Source: Chalara sp. BL73
Lineage: Eukaryota > Ascomycota > Leotiomycetes > Helotiales
DNA length: 64,000 nt
Direction of reading: 5' to 3'
Assembly (NCBI GenBank): GCA_918026815.1
Contig: CAKJVC010000012.1
Location: 620,001-684,000, forward strand
The position numbers and the translations under genes are program-made. Shown here one piece after another: positions 47,097 through 56,787 of this stretch (position 1 is its first letter; each line of letters begins with the position of its first letter). The notes beneath the pieces are model-generated. The model saw nothing but the letters and a program-made list of their open reading frames with translations. It was not told where the DNA came from and ran no database searches.

Positions 47097-47503
47097 TGGC
47101 AAAAGATATAAAGGGGATGATAATAGGCGTTGTGATTGCATGGGAGTGTATCTATATGGATGGATCATGTACAAATGGGCCATATGAAAATGATCATAGA
47201 GACGTGATCAAGGTGTACTTTTAGGATCGGTCGGATCAGGAATTACAGAAAGGCCAGGAAATTCATCGCCTCAAAGCAAGCTTATTTCACTAACAAGTGA
47301 GGCAGTATGCGTAAATTAATGCGATAAATTCCGATTTTATTCTTTGGGTATCATGTGCCCCATACCAGTGGCAATTTCCCTTTATCAATCCTATAACACC
47401 GCGCTCTATAAACCCATCACTATGATCTAAACCCGAAGACTGGAACTTCAAGGTCCGCTTATTCAAAAATTCTCACCTAACGCACTCGCTCAGAGCCCCT
47501 TTC
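47097..47503. other. Convergent intergenic stretch
   Basis: About 400 nt between convergent COX20 and the next gene. No gene seen. Confidence 0.65.
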
Positions 47504-48499
47504 TTAATCCAAAGAGATCTCACTTCTAACCTCTACGTCCATGAATCGCACCCTTCTCGCCGTCTCCTCTTCCTCCAGACTCCGTTGAGGCGGTTCAGCC
47601 CCCCTCCTGCGCTCGCTTCGCTTGGCTCGAGCCTCTCTGGCTTCACGATTCTTGTATTCTTGCATCTGTGCTCTCCTTTTCTCCGCACGAGCATAAGCCA
47701 TCGCCGGAGTTGGTCTGAAGCCGATGCCATTCATTCCCTCTCCGTCATCGTCTGGGTCATCCGGATCATGCCCCGTGATCTCGTCGTCATGCCATGTGTT
47801 TGTCGCTCGCTCTTGGTCCACGACCCTTTGCTCGCCTGCATCGTGCATATCTAGACTGGCTTCTGCAGCCCCAAACAAAGGCGGCGTGCCCATCCGTTTC
47901 CTTGGTGCTCTGGATTTCGAGTCGGACAGACGGTTTATTGATGGATATGCTCGATTTAACGCGCCGGATTTTACCTTTCCTGCGGCGCCAGCCTTAAAAA
48001 TAATGGGATCGACTTGATTGTGCAGAATCACTCCTTGCGCTTTCTCGAGTATAGTTGGATCCACAACTCTCTCGGGTCCGATCGCAACCTTGAAGCTCCT
48101 TCTCGTATCAGGTGTCTCGGGAATCTCCTTCCTAGACGCCAGCTTCCCAAGTTCATCTCCATGTAAAACCCGTACTCGTTTCCGAACTGCATTTTCTTCT
48201 TGCATGGTCTCATCACGCGGCACTAGTTTTGGCGCATTCGATCTCCTCAAGTCCAGCGTTGACACTGCCCCGCCATCTTCAAGCTGCAGCCCTTGAAAGT
48301 TATACGCAACTTTAGTTCTCGGGCTGCCTGTATCGCCGACTATAGCCAATGCACCTGGTATGTTCGTATTGAGTCGCATATCGGGGGGAGAGCTATCTGG
48401 TGGAGTTGAAGGAAAAGTTTCCCGCTTCCGTTTGGGAGTAGGTTGAGATGAGGGAGGCGGTGAGTTTTCTGGAGAAGATGACTCGATTGAAGGCGCCAT
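47504..48499 (-). CDS. Conserved fungal charged protein of unknown function
   Basis: Single exon, 331 residues. The N-terminus is Ser/Pro-rich with a basic patch (TPKRKRETFPSTPP) that could be a nuclear signal. The middle holds blocks such as VAYNFQGLQLEDGG and GDELGKLASRKEIPETPDT. The C-terminus has an acidic run followed by GIGFRPTPAMAYARAEKRRAQ and a long Arg/Glu/Lys helix. The last pattern recurs in uncharacterised ascomycete proteins as far as I recall. No enzyme domain is visible. Composition suggests a nuclear, largely disordered protein. Confidence 0.8.
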   Translation of the reverse strand: MAPSIESSSPENSPPPSSQPTPKRKRETFPSTPPDSSPPDMRLNTNIPGALAIVGDTGSPRTKVAYNFQGLQLEDGGAVSTLDLRRSNAPKLVPRDETMQEENAVRKRVRVLHGDELGKLASRKEIPETPDTRRSFKVAIGPERVVDPTILEKAQGVILHNQVDPIIFKAGAAGKVKSGALNRAYPSINRLSDSKSRAPRKRMGTPPLFGAAEASLDMHDAGEQRVVDQERATNTWHDDEITGHDPDDPDDDGEGMNGIGFRPTPAMAYARAEKRRAQMQEYKNREAREARAKRSERRRGAEPPQRSLEEEETARRVRFMDVEVRSEISLD

Positions 48500-49119
48500 T
48501 GCGGGGAGGGTTCACGAGGCTCTGTAGCTTCGTAGGATTGACGAAGGTACCATTCGGTACCCGGACTGTGAAGTGTACCTGCGTAGGAGGCTGATTTCAT
48601 TCCTATGGGAGGAAAGTGGAGAAGGCTAGATGTACGTGCGGCTCAAATGATGTCAAGTGCCAACAGGGGTCCATCATAAACAGGCCAGAAACTATCGATA
48701 CACGGTGCATCATCGAGTGACGACCATAAAGAGAAATAATATGAAGGTATTGGGGCTGAACTCGGATCTGACAGGTTTACTTTCATATTTGTTCTTAAAG
48801 AGGTCTGATAGAATTGGTAGAAGCCTCATACTTATAATCACGTGGCTCATACATCGAGCAAAGCTGAAAATCGTTTTCTCACTACTACCCCTTCCACATC
48901 TTTTTACAACTTCTTATATCACAGCAAAAGGATTGTATATAGAGATCAAGAGACAGGTGCGTGTAGGGAGTTTGGGTAGCTAAATACCACAAAGAGCTAA
49001 TATCAACAACTACTCGGTGGCAGGCGCGATTTTAATCTACATACATTTGCAAGTTGGTTCTACTTGCCTTCCTTTGTTATTTATTTACATATTGATGAGG
49101 TGAGGAGCCATATTCAGGC
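48500..49119. other. Intergenic stretch
   Basis: About 620 nt without a supported frame. Confidence 0.6.
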
Positions 49120-50145
49120 ATGAACATGCCAAAGGAGATTTCGCTCTGCGAAATCTGTCGTAAGATGTTAGATAGTTGGGATGCCGATGTCACTCAGACA
49201 GCTTTTAGAAGCCATGAAGCCTGCTTCACAGCAAACTCTGCCTTAGAAGAAGTAAAGCTCAATGCGGCGGATGGTTGTTACTTTTGTATCTTAGCTTTTT
49301 ATGCTTTCGGAAACCCTTCAAGTCCGACTTTGCTAAGTTGGAGGCACAGCCTTTTGAAGCTCGTACAAGCGCACTTTCTCTCTGTAGTCAGAGAATATAA
49401 TAATCGTTGCCTAACCTACCCAGGTGACAGACTTATTGCAATTTTAGGTCTAGTAGAGAGAGTATCCCCGGCCCTTGCAAACAAATACCTCGCAGGATTG
49501 TGGGGGCAAAATCTCGAACAACAGCTTTTATGGAAAGCAATAATACCAGGGAAAGAGGTATCATCACTGAAGCAATACATCGCTTCCAGCTGGTCATGGG
49601 CATCAGTCAACACAAGGGTAGAAACCACCGATCGTTATTGTCACAATTCTCCAAACTCAATGTGGAGAATACATCATTTGCTGAAAGATATTGACGTTCA
49701 GATCGATCTGCTGACTGACAATGCTTTTGACTAAGTCACTGGAGGAAACCTGAATATTGGTGGAAGAATTATCATCGGTAGCCAGGTCTTGAGAGTGGCA
49801 AACTCCTGGGACTGCCTACTGATAAACTTCTAAAATGTGCACTGGGACTACAATCGTAATCCCGAAATTAAAGATAGAAGAAAATACTATCTCCTGCCAA
49901 CTTTCTGCATATAGTCCCGGTACTCTAGGCACGACGATATATTCGGTCTGGTTCTAGAACAGGCTGGAGAAGAAGGTGTATATCGAAGATGCGGGATGTT
50001 TGAACAAGGCTTACCATTGGGCAAACCACTACTTGAGCAATTACAAATAGCTTATAAGCCATTCGACAACTCAAATTACGCGCTTAGTATAACTAATACG
50101 AGCGATGAGAGTGGCAATAATCGATACACAATCACCATCATTTAG
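49120..50145 (+). pseudogene. Decayed HET-type gene lacking the HET domain core
   Basis: The first frame (49120-49734) begins like many HET proteins: SLCEICRKMLDS, a conserved His, and DGCYFCILAF. It then jumps directly to the region that normally lies after the HET domain: VREYNNRCLTYPGDRLIAILGL, KYLAGLWGQNLEQQLLW and SSWSWASVN. Roughly 250 residues of HET core are missing. After the TAA at 49732 the same frame continues with typical C-terminal text (GGNLNIGGRIIIGSQVL). Another frame then gives VHWDYNRN and RRKYYLLPTF, and later DIFGLVLEQAGEEGVYRRCGMF near 49936-50000. So the gene shows an internal deletion plus stops and frame changes. It is a relic; no function is expected, though a short transcript cannot be excluded. 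Confidence 0.8.
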
Positions 50146-52367
50146 CCAGCGTGCCCTATAAGCTTGCCAAGAGCCATTATTTCCCGTGCAATCCGAGTGG
50201 TATGATAATGTAAATCAATAACTAAAACAAAAACACAGTTGGAGTTGTGACACATCTCCTTTTAGTCGAACATAGGACGCGACAGCTGAGGAATCTTACA
50301 ATAACAGATATAGGAGGGTATGCCAGGACTTACCCATAGCAATTACTCTTCTCGGCACAAAAGATAGAGCGCGCGCCGAATCCCTCCATCGAGGTCACGC
50401 TTCTCCCCCAATTCTCCGTCTGCGAGCCATTGAGATGTTATTATACTCCCCCTCAAAATTGAACCCGTATGCTGTCTATGTGATCCAGTGCAACGAAGGA
50501 GAACTTTATGATATTGCCCTTTCCATCCAGAAAGAAGATGTCCTATAAATCAGACCTAAGTACCTCTTCACCCACGACGAGCAGAGAGCTTGGTCCAGAC
50601 TTGTACATACTCTGAGCCCAAAGTCTATTTGGTGGGTTAGTAAACCAGGCTAGGTCCGGAACCTTTCGTGTAAGACCTGTACCCGTCCGGCCCACCAATT
50701 CAGGCAGAAGATCGAACACTCCTCCTCATCGCCGAAATTAAATAAAGTCTGATCATTGAGGGCCCGCTACTATTGAATATCTGGGTCAAAGAAGCAATCG
50801 TTCTCTGCATCTGTTTCCATCTGCTGCTGGAACTTTGTGTTGCTATCATCACTATAGTGCGTGCAGAGGATTATGATAGCATCATCCCAAGGCTGGATCA
50901 GCACGATAGTGATCTTTTGAAGTTTTGAAGGCCGCCATGGCTCGAGGATCACAGATCTCGGTGGCGGCGGGAATACGCGAGATGCCTTGCTGCGATACCA
51001 ATCAAGTGGGATGCTATCCATGGAAAGAGCCTTCTGAGATAAGATTTCTGAGCATCAGGCCTGGAGAGTTATGTACAATTTACTGTTCGTAATCAATTTT
51101 TATTATATATTACAATATCTTTTAAGACTTTCTCAAGTTTTCTGAGTCATGCAAACCTGTATTAGACTGTCCGAACACTCGGCGGCACGTTAAGTGCAAA
51201 AAATAAACTGTTATTCAAGCACTTTGTAAACTCTGTACCATACAATAATTTATTAACTAGGATATTAAACAAAAAAAAGAACCATTTACACACACGAAAG
51301 TAGAGTATGTAAGTGTCAATTTGTCCCGTGATTGGGCGACCAGAGCTACAGGCTCCGAGCCTCCAGGAAGCCAAAACCTAATTTGTATAATATTACAATA
51401 TCTCCTAAGACCTTTCCAAGTTTTCCAGGTTATGTGACATAGGCCGTTCGAGCGTTCGGTGGCACATCGAGTGTGGGAAGAAAACCTAAAGTTGCGGCTT
51501 CCGAACATGCTTCAAAAGAAAAAGATTAAATCGAAAGTTCGATCAAGCTAAAGCTACGAGGCAAAACACCGAACCTTTCGTCCTTAACAGGAAGGCAGAA
51601 CCTCGTAATTAGATCGCTGTACGAAACTCAACGGAAATTGTCCAAGTCATAGATTATTAATCAAACCATCTACTTTGAGCGTAGCGATTTATGGAGACAG
51701 GCCCTATAGAAACTCTAAAGCAAGCTTTTGCACATGGATATTACTTATCGAGGCCTTTTGTTCTTGCTTGAATAACTAAGCAAAATTCCAAGCTTTACTT
51801 ATCTTTAGCATGTTAGTCTTATTTCAAGTCACGTGAATGGTACAGTACCTAGCTGGGAGGATGGCAGGGCTGGTGCAAGGAATAATTCCGTTTTTATAGA
51901 GCGAGTCAGTCACGTTATGTTTAAATTTGAGGGGGAAAAAAAAAGCTTATAAATTACCCATAATTTAGGCTCTCGAGACTTAGCTAAATTTAGGGTTCTC
52001 ATCCGTAAAAGCCGACATCATCGCAGAATAGGGGCTTCATTCCAGGATTGTACGGTCCTTCTCAACGCCTGTAGTCACCAATCGACTTCAACTATTCATC
52101 TTGCTGTAGAACATTATAGCATCAGTGGAGATTGGCTGCGATGATCATGCCCTATGAAATGAACACCCTCATGCACGTCGTACGGAAACTTCCGACACTC
52201 AAAAGGTTAAGGTAATTACACACATTCGTCGCTACTTAAAGAATTCGATTATTCCTCTATTGTCTATAAGCTACTACTGTACTTTAGTGTCATTTTCTAT
52301 TATTTATTTAATTGCTATTCTTGTCACTCTTTTGCTACACTTTTTGGCTCGTTAGGCTGGAGCAAGT
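50146..52367. other. Repeat-bearing region without a gene
   Basis: About 2.2 kb. A minus-strand frame at 50770-51021 (83 codons) is unrecognised. An imperfect direct repeat lies at 51109-51197 and 51392-51475. The rest is AT-rich, ending in the GH16 promoter. Confidence 0.5.
51109..51475. repeat. Imperfect direct repeat pair, about 85 bp, 283 bp apart
   Basis: Copy A (51109-51197) and copy B (51392-51475) share ATTACAATATC, CTAAGAC or TTAAGAC, CAAGTTTTC, then TTCG/CTCG and GGCAC blocks in order. Most mismatches are C/T or G/A, the pattern left by repeat-induced point mutation. They might be remnants of a small element or long terminal repeats; no coding part survives. Confidence 0.6.
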
Positions 52368-53336
52368 ATGAAGTCACTCTTTTTATCCCTCATCTTAGCG
52401 ACACCCACGCTGGCTGAGAGCCATTTGCAGTTTCGGCACCCCCACCAGCAATCCCACCATCGAAGGGCACTTTCTTTAGATATTTTGGAGAGCATCAAAG
52501 CCAAAGTAGGCTACAAGCCGACTTTTTTTGAATCCTTCCGCGGCGAACCTGGGTCGCTCCCATCAAGCTCCAACTGGATTTTTGATCTCGGAACACAGTA
52601 TCCTGGCGGCGCTGAACGATGGGGCAATAATGAGTACGAGACATATACGGATTCGACTTCTAACGTTCACATAACAAAAGCCAATACGTTAGCCATCACT
52701 CCCCGTAAAGACAGCAATGGGGCCTGGACATCAGCGCGCCTGGAGACCCAACGCTCCGATTTTGTGGCAGCCAAAGGCGGAAAGCTCTACATTGAAAGCC
52801 GTATCAAACTTGGAAATGCACCGAAGTCCCAGCAGCAAGGAATCTGGCCAGCTTTCTGGGCTCTTGGATCGGAATTCAGAGGCAACTACACCAACTGGCC
52901 TGGGGCGAGTGAGTGGGATTTCTTGGAGGTGGTTAGTGGTGATCCTAAGATATATTCCACGATTCATTGTGGAGTCGCGCCTGGCGGACCTTGCAATGAG
53001 TACAATGGTATTGGAAATGGTGGTGTTGACTTTACCTTTGGTGAATACCATACAATTGGCTTTGAGGTCGATAGGGGTGTTAGCGCTTTGACGGGCTATG
53101 GTACGTGGAGAGAAGAATCGCTGAATTGGTATATGGATGGCAAGAAGGTGCACAATGTCACAGGCGCAACGGTGGACGACGAAGAAGCATGGTCAAAACT
53201 TGCTCACAAGGGGCATTTCCTACTTCTGAATGTGGCAGTGGGTGGATACTGGCCGGGACCACCTAACAATATGACCACCGATGGCCCTAAGGTCGGGATG
53301 GAAGTTGACTACGTCGGAGTTTGGAATTCGCATTAG
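52368..53336 (+). CDS. Secreted GH16 family beta-glucanase
   Basis: Single exon, 322 residues. A signal peptide (LFLSLILATPTLA) is followed by a His-rich linker and a GH16 jelly-roll domain. The catalytic signature is ASEWDFLEVVS, with Glu182 as likely nucleophile, Asp184 assisting and Glu187 as acid/base (ExDxxE). Supporting blocks are RWGNNEYETYT, GKLYIESRIKLG, GIWPAFWALG, FGEYHTIGFEVDR, LNWYMDGKKVH and LLLNVAVGGYWPGPP. These fit endo-1,3(4)-beta-glucanases acting on fungal or plant wall glucans. It contains an insertion (SALTGYGTWREES) before LNWYMDG. No GPI signal, so it should be released. Confidence 0.95.
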   Translation: MKSLFLSLILATPTLAESHLQFRHPHQQSHHRRALSLDILESIKAKVGYKPTFFESFRGEPGSLPSSSNWIFDLGTQYPGGAERWGNNEYETYTDSTSNVHITKANTLAITPRKDSNGAWTSARLETQRSDFVAAKGGKLYIESRIKLGNAPKSQQQGIWPAFWALGSEFRGNYTNWPGASEWDFLEVVSGDPKIYSTIHCGVAPGGPCNEYNGIGNGGVDFTFGEYHTIGFEVDRGVSALTGYGTWREESLNWYMDGKKVHNVTGATVDDEEAWSKLAHKGHFLLLNVAVGGYWPGPPNNMTTDGPKVGMEVDYVGVWNSH

Positions 53337-53769
53337 AAGAGTTTCGTGATAATGTTAGCACTAGCTTCGCTGTTCACTATCAAAAGCAAGCGCTGATTTG
53401 AGCCATGGACCAGAACGCCAACAAACATGTATTTATGTTATAGCCAATGTTTGGCGCTAGTCATGAAGACATATATCCGCTCTCAAGCCCAGTGTTTCCG
53501 TGTCAAGTGTTCCGAGGGCCAGAATACAGGTAGGTAAGTTAGTAATTGTTGGCTGGGCACATGTCTCATGACTTGTAATGCAATCTTCATATTGAGTTAA
53601 AGTTTATTCAAACGCTATATCCGATCTGGTATATTCAGAAAATCTCTCGGGTGTGAACCGCAACCAGGAAAAATTGCGAGGACTCAGCTCTGGAATATAT
53701 GGCGTGATTAGCGCGGCTCATTTGCTTCCCAACGGCTATACATACTACCAAAGTTGTAAATCTTGATGA
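53337..53769. other. Intergenic stretch
   Basis: About 430 nt after the glucanase stop. No gene seen. Confidence 0.6.
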
Positions 53770-55454
53770 GTCTTGTGGAAATACCACGTGCACCAGTTCA
53801 ACTGAAGCACAGCTCATAACCACTAGTGTGGAGGTCTTGGAGGAAACTTCGCTCTTTCTTTCTAGCTTTGAACATGGTAAAGTCGAGAGCATTATTAAAT
53901 ATATCTCGCATGATTTCGCTGAGGGCTGCAGCTGCACCCTAGCCTAGACGTGGAGGATGGTGAAAAGCATCCTGAATGGAGTGATGCCTGGACATTAGAT
54001 GATAGCAAATACTATAAGGAGATGGTAGTAAACAATAAATCACAGCAAAATGCGACAGTGTCCGAGAAGTACAGAAGGGCGGCTCAGAGTTACATCAACG
54101 AGGCCATATTGATTTACTTAAGAGACACTCACTACATGGAATCTGCAAAAACAAGGACGCCACCCAAAGAAGTGGAACAACTTTACAGAGAGGCCATATG
54201 TGATCCAGGCGGTATTGCCTGCCTGTGGTCGAAAGCTGCAGAATGGAGCACTTCGAAGGGGCCGCTGGCTTTACGCGTACAGTTCTGTGGGAATCTAACA
54301 ACAGAATGTGGTGGTAAAATGGAGAGGCCAAGAGATCAAAGAGAAGATTTCCGTGAATGGTGGCAGCGCGCATCCTTTGCAATGGGCCATTCCGCTTGGT
54401 CGACTGAAGAGTTGAATGATATTCTTCTCCATCAGGAGACAAAATAAAAGCTTAGCCTTGCCTTATACTTGGGTGGTGAAGGTTTGGAAGATATACTAGA
54501 AGGCCAGGATCTGATTCGGCATTAATCAGCCCGTAGCAATGACTAGCGCATGCAACTGCCTCCGACGGTATATGATTATGGGAAGGACGCAGACATCCGG
54601 GAGACGAGAGAGATGTGGAAGACTGTATACGGTGACAATGGAGAAGAAGACGATTCATAAATGACATTGTACAACTCACTACATCTATATCAGAGTGAAA
54701 GGTCGTCGCAGGAAACAAGGCGGGAAACCTCGACTTTTATATACGGGTGCCTGGTAAGCAGTACCACTCTTTCCCCTCCCATTGTTCATTTTAAATACTT
54801 ACATATTCTAAGAGTCATAAAACTCGTAGCAGCAAAGCAACACAGCTTTGCAACTTCAGTAGGGGAAATTGCTAGTGGGTTTATCTGTCAACTAGCTGGG
54901 AATAGCTGCTTCAGTAGGATGGATGTTCCGCCTGCAATGCTCCTACAAATACGGAACACTTTGATCTACCTTGAGAGAATCATGAATGATATATTGTCGC
55001 CGCATTTGTGGGCTCAACTCAAGTTCCTCCCAAATAGCAAGCCGTTTGCCTTCATCTTCCCCGATCATCCGTCCGATTCCACCGTCTTTCGCTCTTGAAG
55101 ACGTCCGTGAGCGTGGCACAGTATGCAGAGTTAGATAACTCAGTAATGTTAAATGCGAAACTTCATAGGCTCGAAAAAGAGATTGAAACCGGTGGAGAAA
55201 TACCAGAGAAGGATATGGCCTTTGCTGAACTGTTCAGCGAGGCTCTTCTTTCTAGAAATATGAAAAAGCTGCCAACAGTAACGACGAGTCTTGCCGAGCA
55301 TCGACGACCGGATATTCCTCTTTCTGTACTCATGGAAATGTATCATCTTATTTGCCGGGATGGCTGTTCTTGCCAATCACGCAACACTCCTCCATTCAGG
55401 CGTGGAGGATGCAAATCCTGGGGTTTCATCTGTCGAGCATCTAGAACTTGGTGA
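53770..55454 (+). pseudogene. Unrecognised degenerate coding region
   Basis: Several stretches read as protein but do not join into one clean gene. 53770-53945 encodes ESCGNTTCTSS and FEHGKVESIIKYISHDF with four cysteines, then a stop. 53950-54447 encodes 165 residues (DPGGIACLWSKAAEWS, REDFREWWQRASFAMG). The same frame runs on past stops at 54445 and 54658 with coding-like text (VYDYGKDADIRETREMW; later GEIASGFICQLAGNSCF). 55095-55454 is another frame. I could not place introns that remove the stops. It may be a decayed multi-exon gene or a real gene with several small introns. No family recognised. Confidence 0.35.
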
Positions 55455-56787
55455 AAGCTCCAACGAGATGCAAACAGCCTGAGAGCCAGCCAGCGACTGA
55501 TCAGGAGAAAGAGTTCTGTGAGTTGTTTGGCAGTGCTCTTTAGGGGATTTGAGTGGGGTAATATTATCGGCATAAACAAATTGAAGAAACAGTTCAAGAC
55601 TGCGCTAATCAAATAGTTGCGATTCTGCACACAAGACTTGCCTGATTTCTGTTTAACCTTCAATAGTAGAGAATTAATATATTAGATTTGTGAAACACGG
55701 ACTTGTTGATCACGTGTGATTTATTTGGCCAAAAAGAGGTGAGTACAAAGTGAGTGTCCGCAGTCTAGACAATTATTTTCAGGCAGCTTTGCGATACATG
55801 ACAAGCCGGCCTTATCCTGAACAACTTGAACAAATCAGAGGGAGATCACCTTGATGCCTTAAACGCCACAAGCACAGAAATTGAAACAGCAGCAGCGAAT
55901 TTGAGCGCTTCTACTCGGTTGACGCAAATATCTCAGTGGGTCAGGGACCATCTTATCGAAGCAGGTCCACACACCTCAGCCTTAAATGCTACTTTCACAT
56001 ATTAATAGCAGTGGGTCCGTTGCCACTTAAATGCTTGGCGATGCTGCTCTAGGTCAAATTTGTCACGGCCATCACACTACTCTATCATACACGTGACTTC
56101 CGCCATTTCCTTAGTCGACGGTCTCTCGAGCTCAGCCTTCTTTCCTTAGTTTAGAATCCTTGTAACAGGGCCTTTCTATTAGCTACAACAAGTGCCAGAA
56201 TTGGATTCGTGACAGGTTGATTAAATTTCTTGAAGCGACAGAGAATGTGGATGCATGATAAGCGAATTTTTCCAACATCTCTTTGTCGCCCTCATCGAAA
56301 ACGGGGAAAGACTCTAAAACAAAAAATATGAAAAAAAAACTCGGGCATCTAGAACTTCTGCATCAGAATTGACCGGTACATTCCTTACAATCTTGAGAGC
56401 CTTGTCGGCAGACTGACAGCCACTTTAGCAGCAGCAGCGAATATCTGCTTTCCATGTCACTCAGCTGGGCGTTGTTGGCGTTCTTGGTACAAGACACCTG
56501 GAACAAGGTTGTCGATATGAACCACATGCATTTCAGGACTCAAGCCTTGCCAAGAATGAGAATTAAATCTTGAGCCTGGAGTGGTGATCTGCCTGAGACA
56601 ACCTGGAATATGAGATATCATAGGTTAATGCCTACTTAGTGTGAGGCTTGAAATCCAGCCGTAGTCCACCACATGTAAGTATGCGGACTTTGTGGACTGC
56701 TCAGCCTCACAACTCAAAGGACTTTAAGATGCTGGAAGACTCCCCGCACCATTCCAGGAAACTGGATATTCAAGTTGAAACTTCAAA
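55455..56787. other. Intergenic region with a coding-like fragment
   Basis: About 1.3 kb upstream of the vWA gene. Around 55820-56000 one frame reads LDALNATSTEIETAAANLSA and SQWVRDHLIEAGPHTSAL before a stop; it has no start or partner exon that I can find. Otherwise no gene. Confidence 0.45.

Noticed and set aside
46809..47183. 124-codon Leu/Pro-rich minus frame
   Set aside because: It is the antisense of the charged COX20 tail and its Leu/Pro bias comes from that.
52731..53153. 140-codon minus frame inside the glucanase gene
   Set aside because: It is a shadow of a strong GH16 gene, without features of its own.
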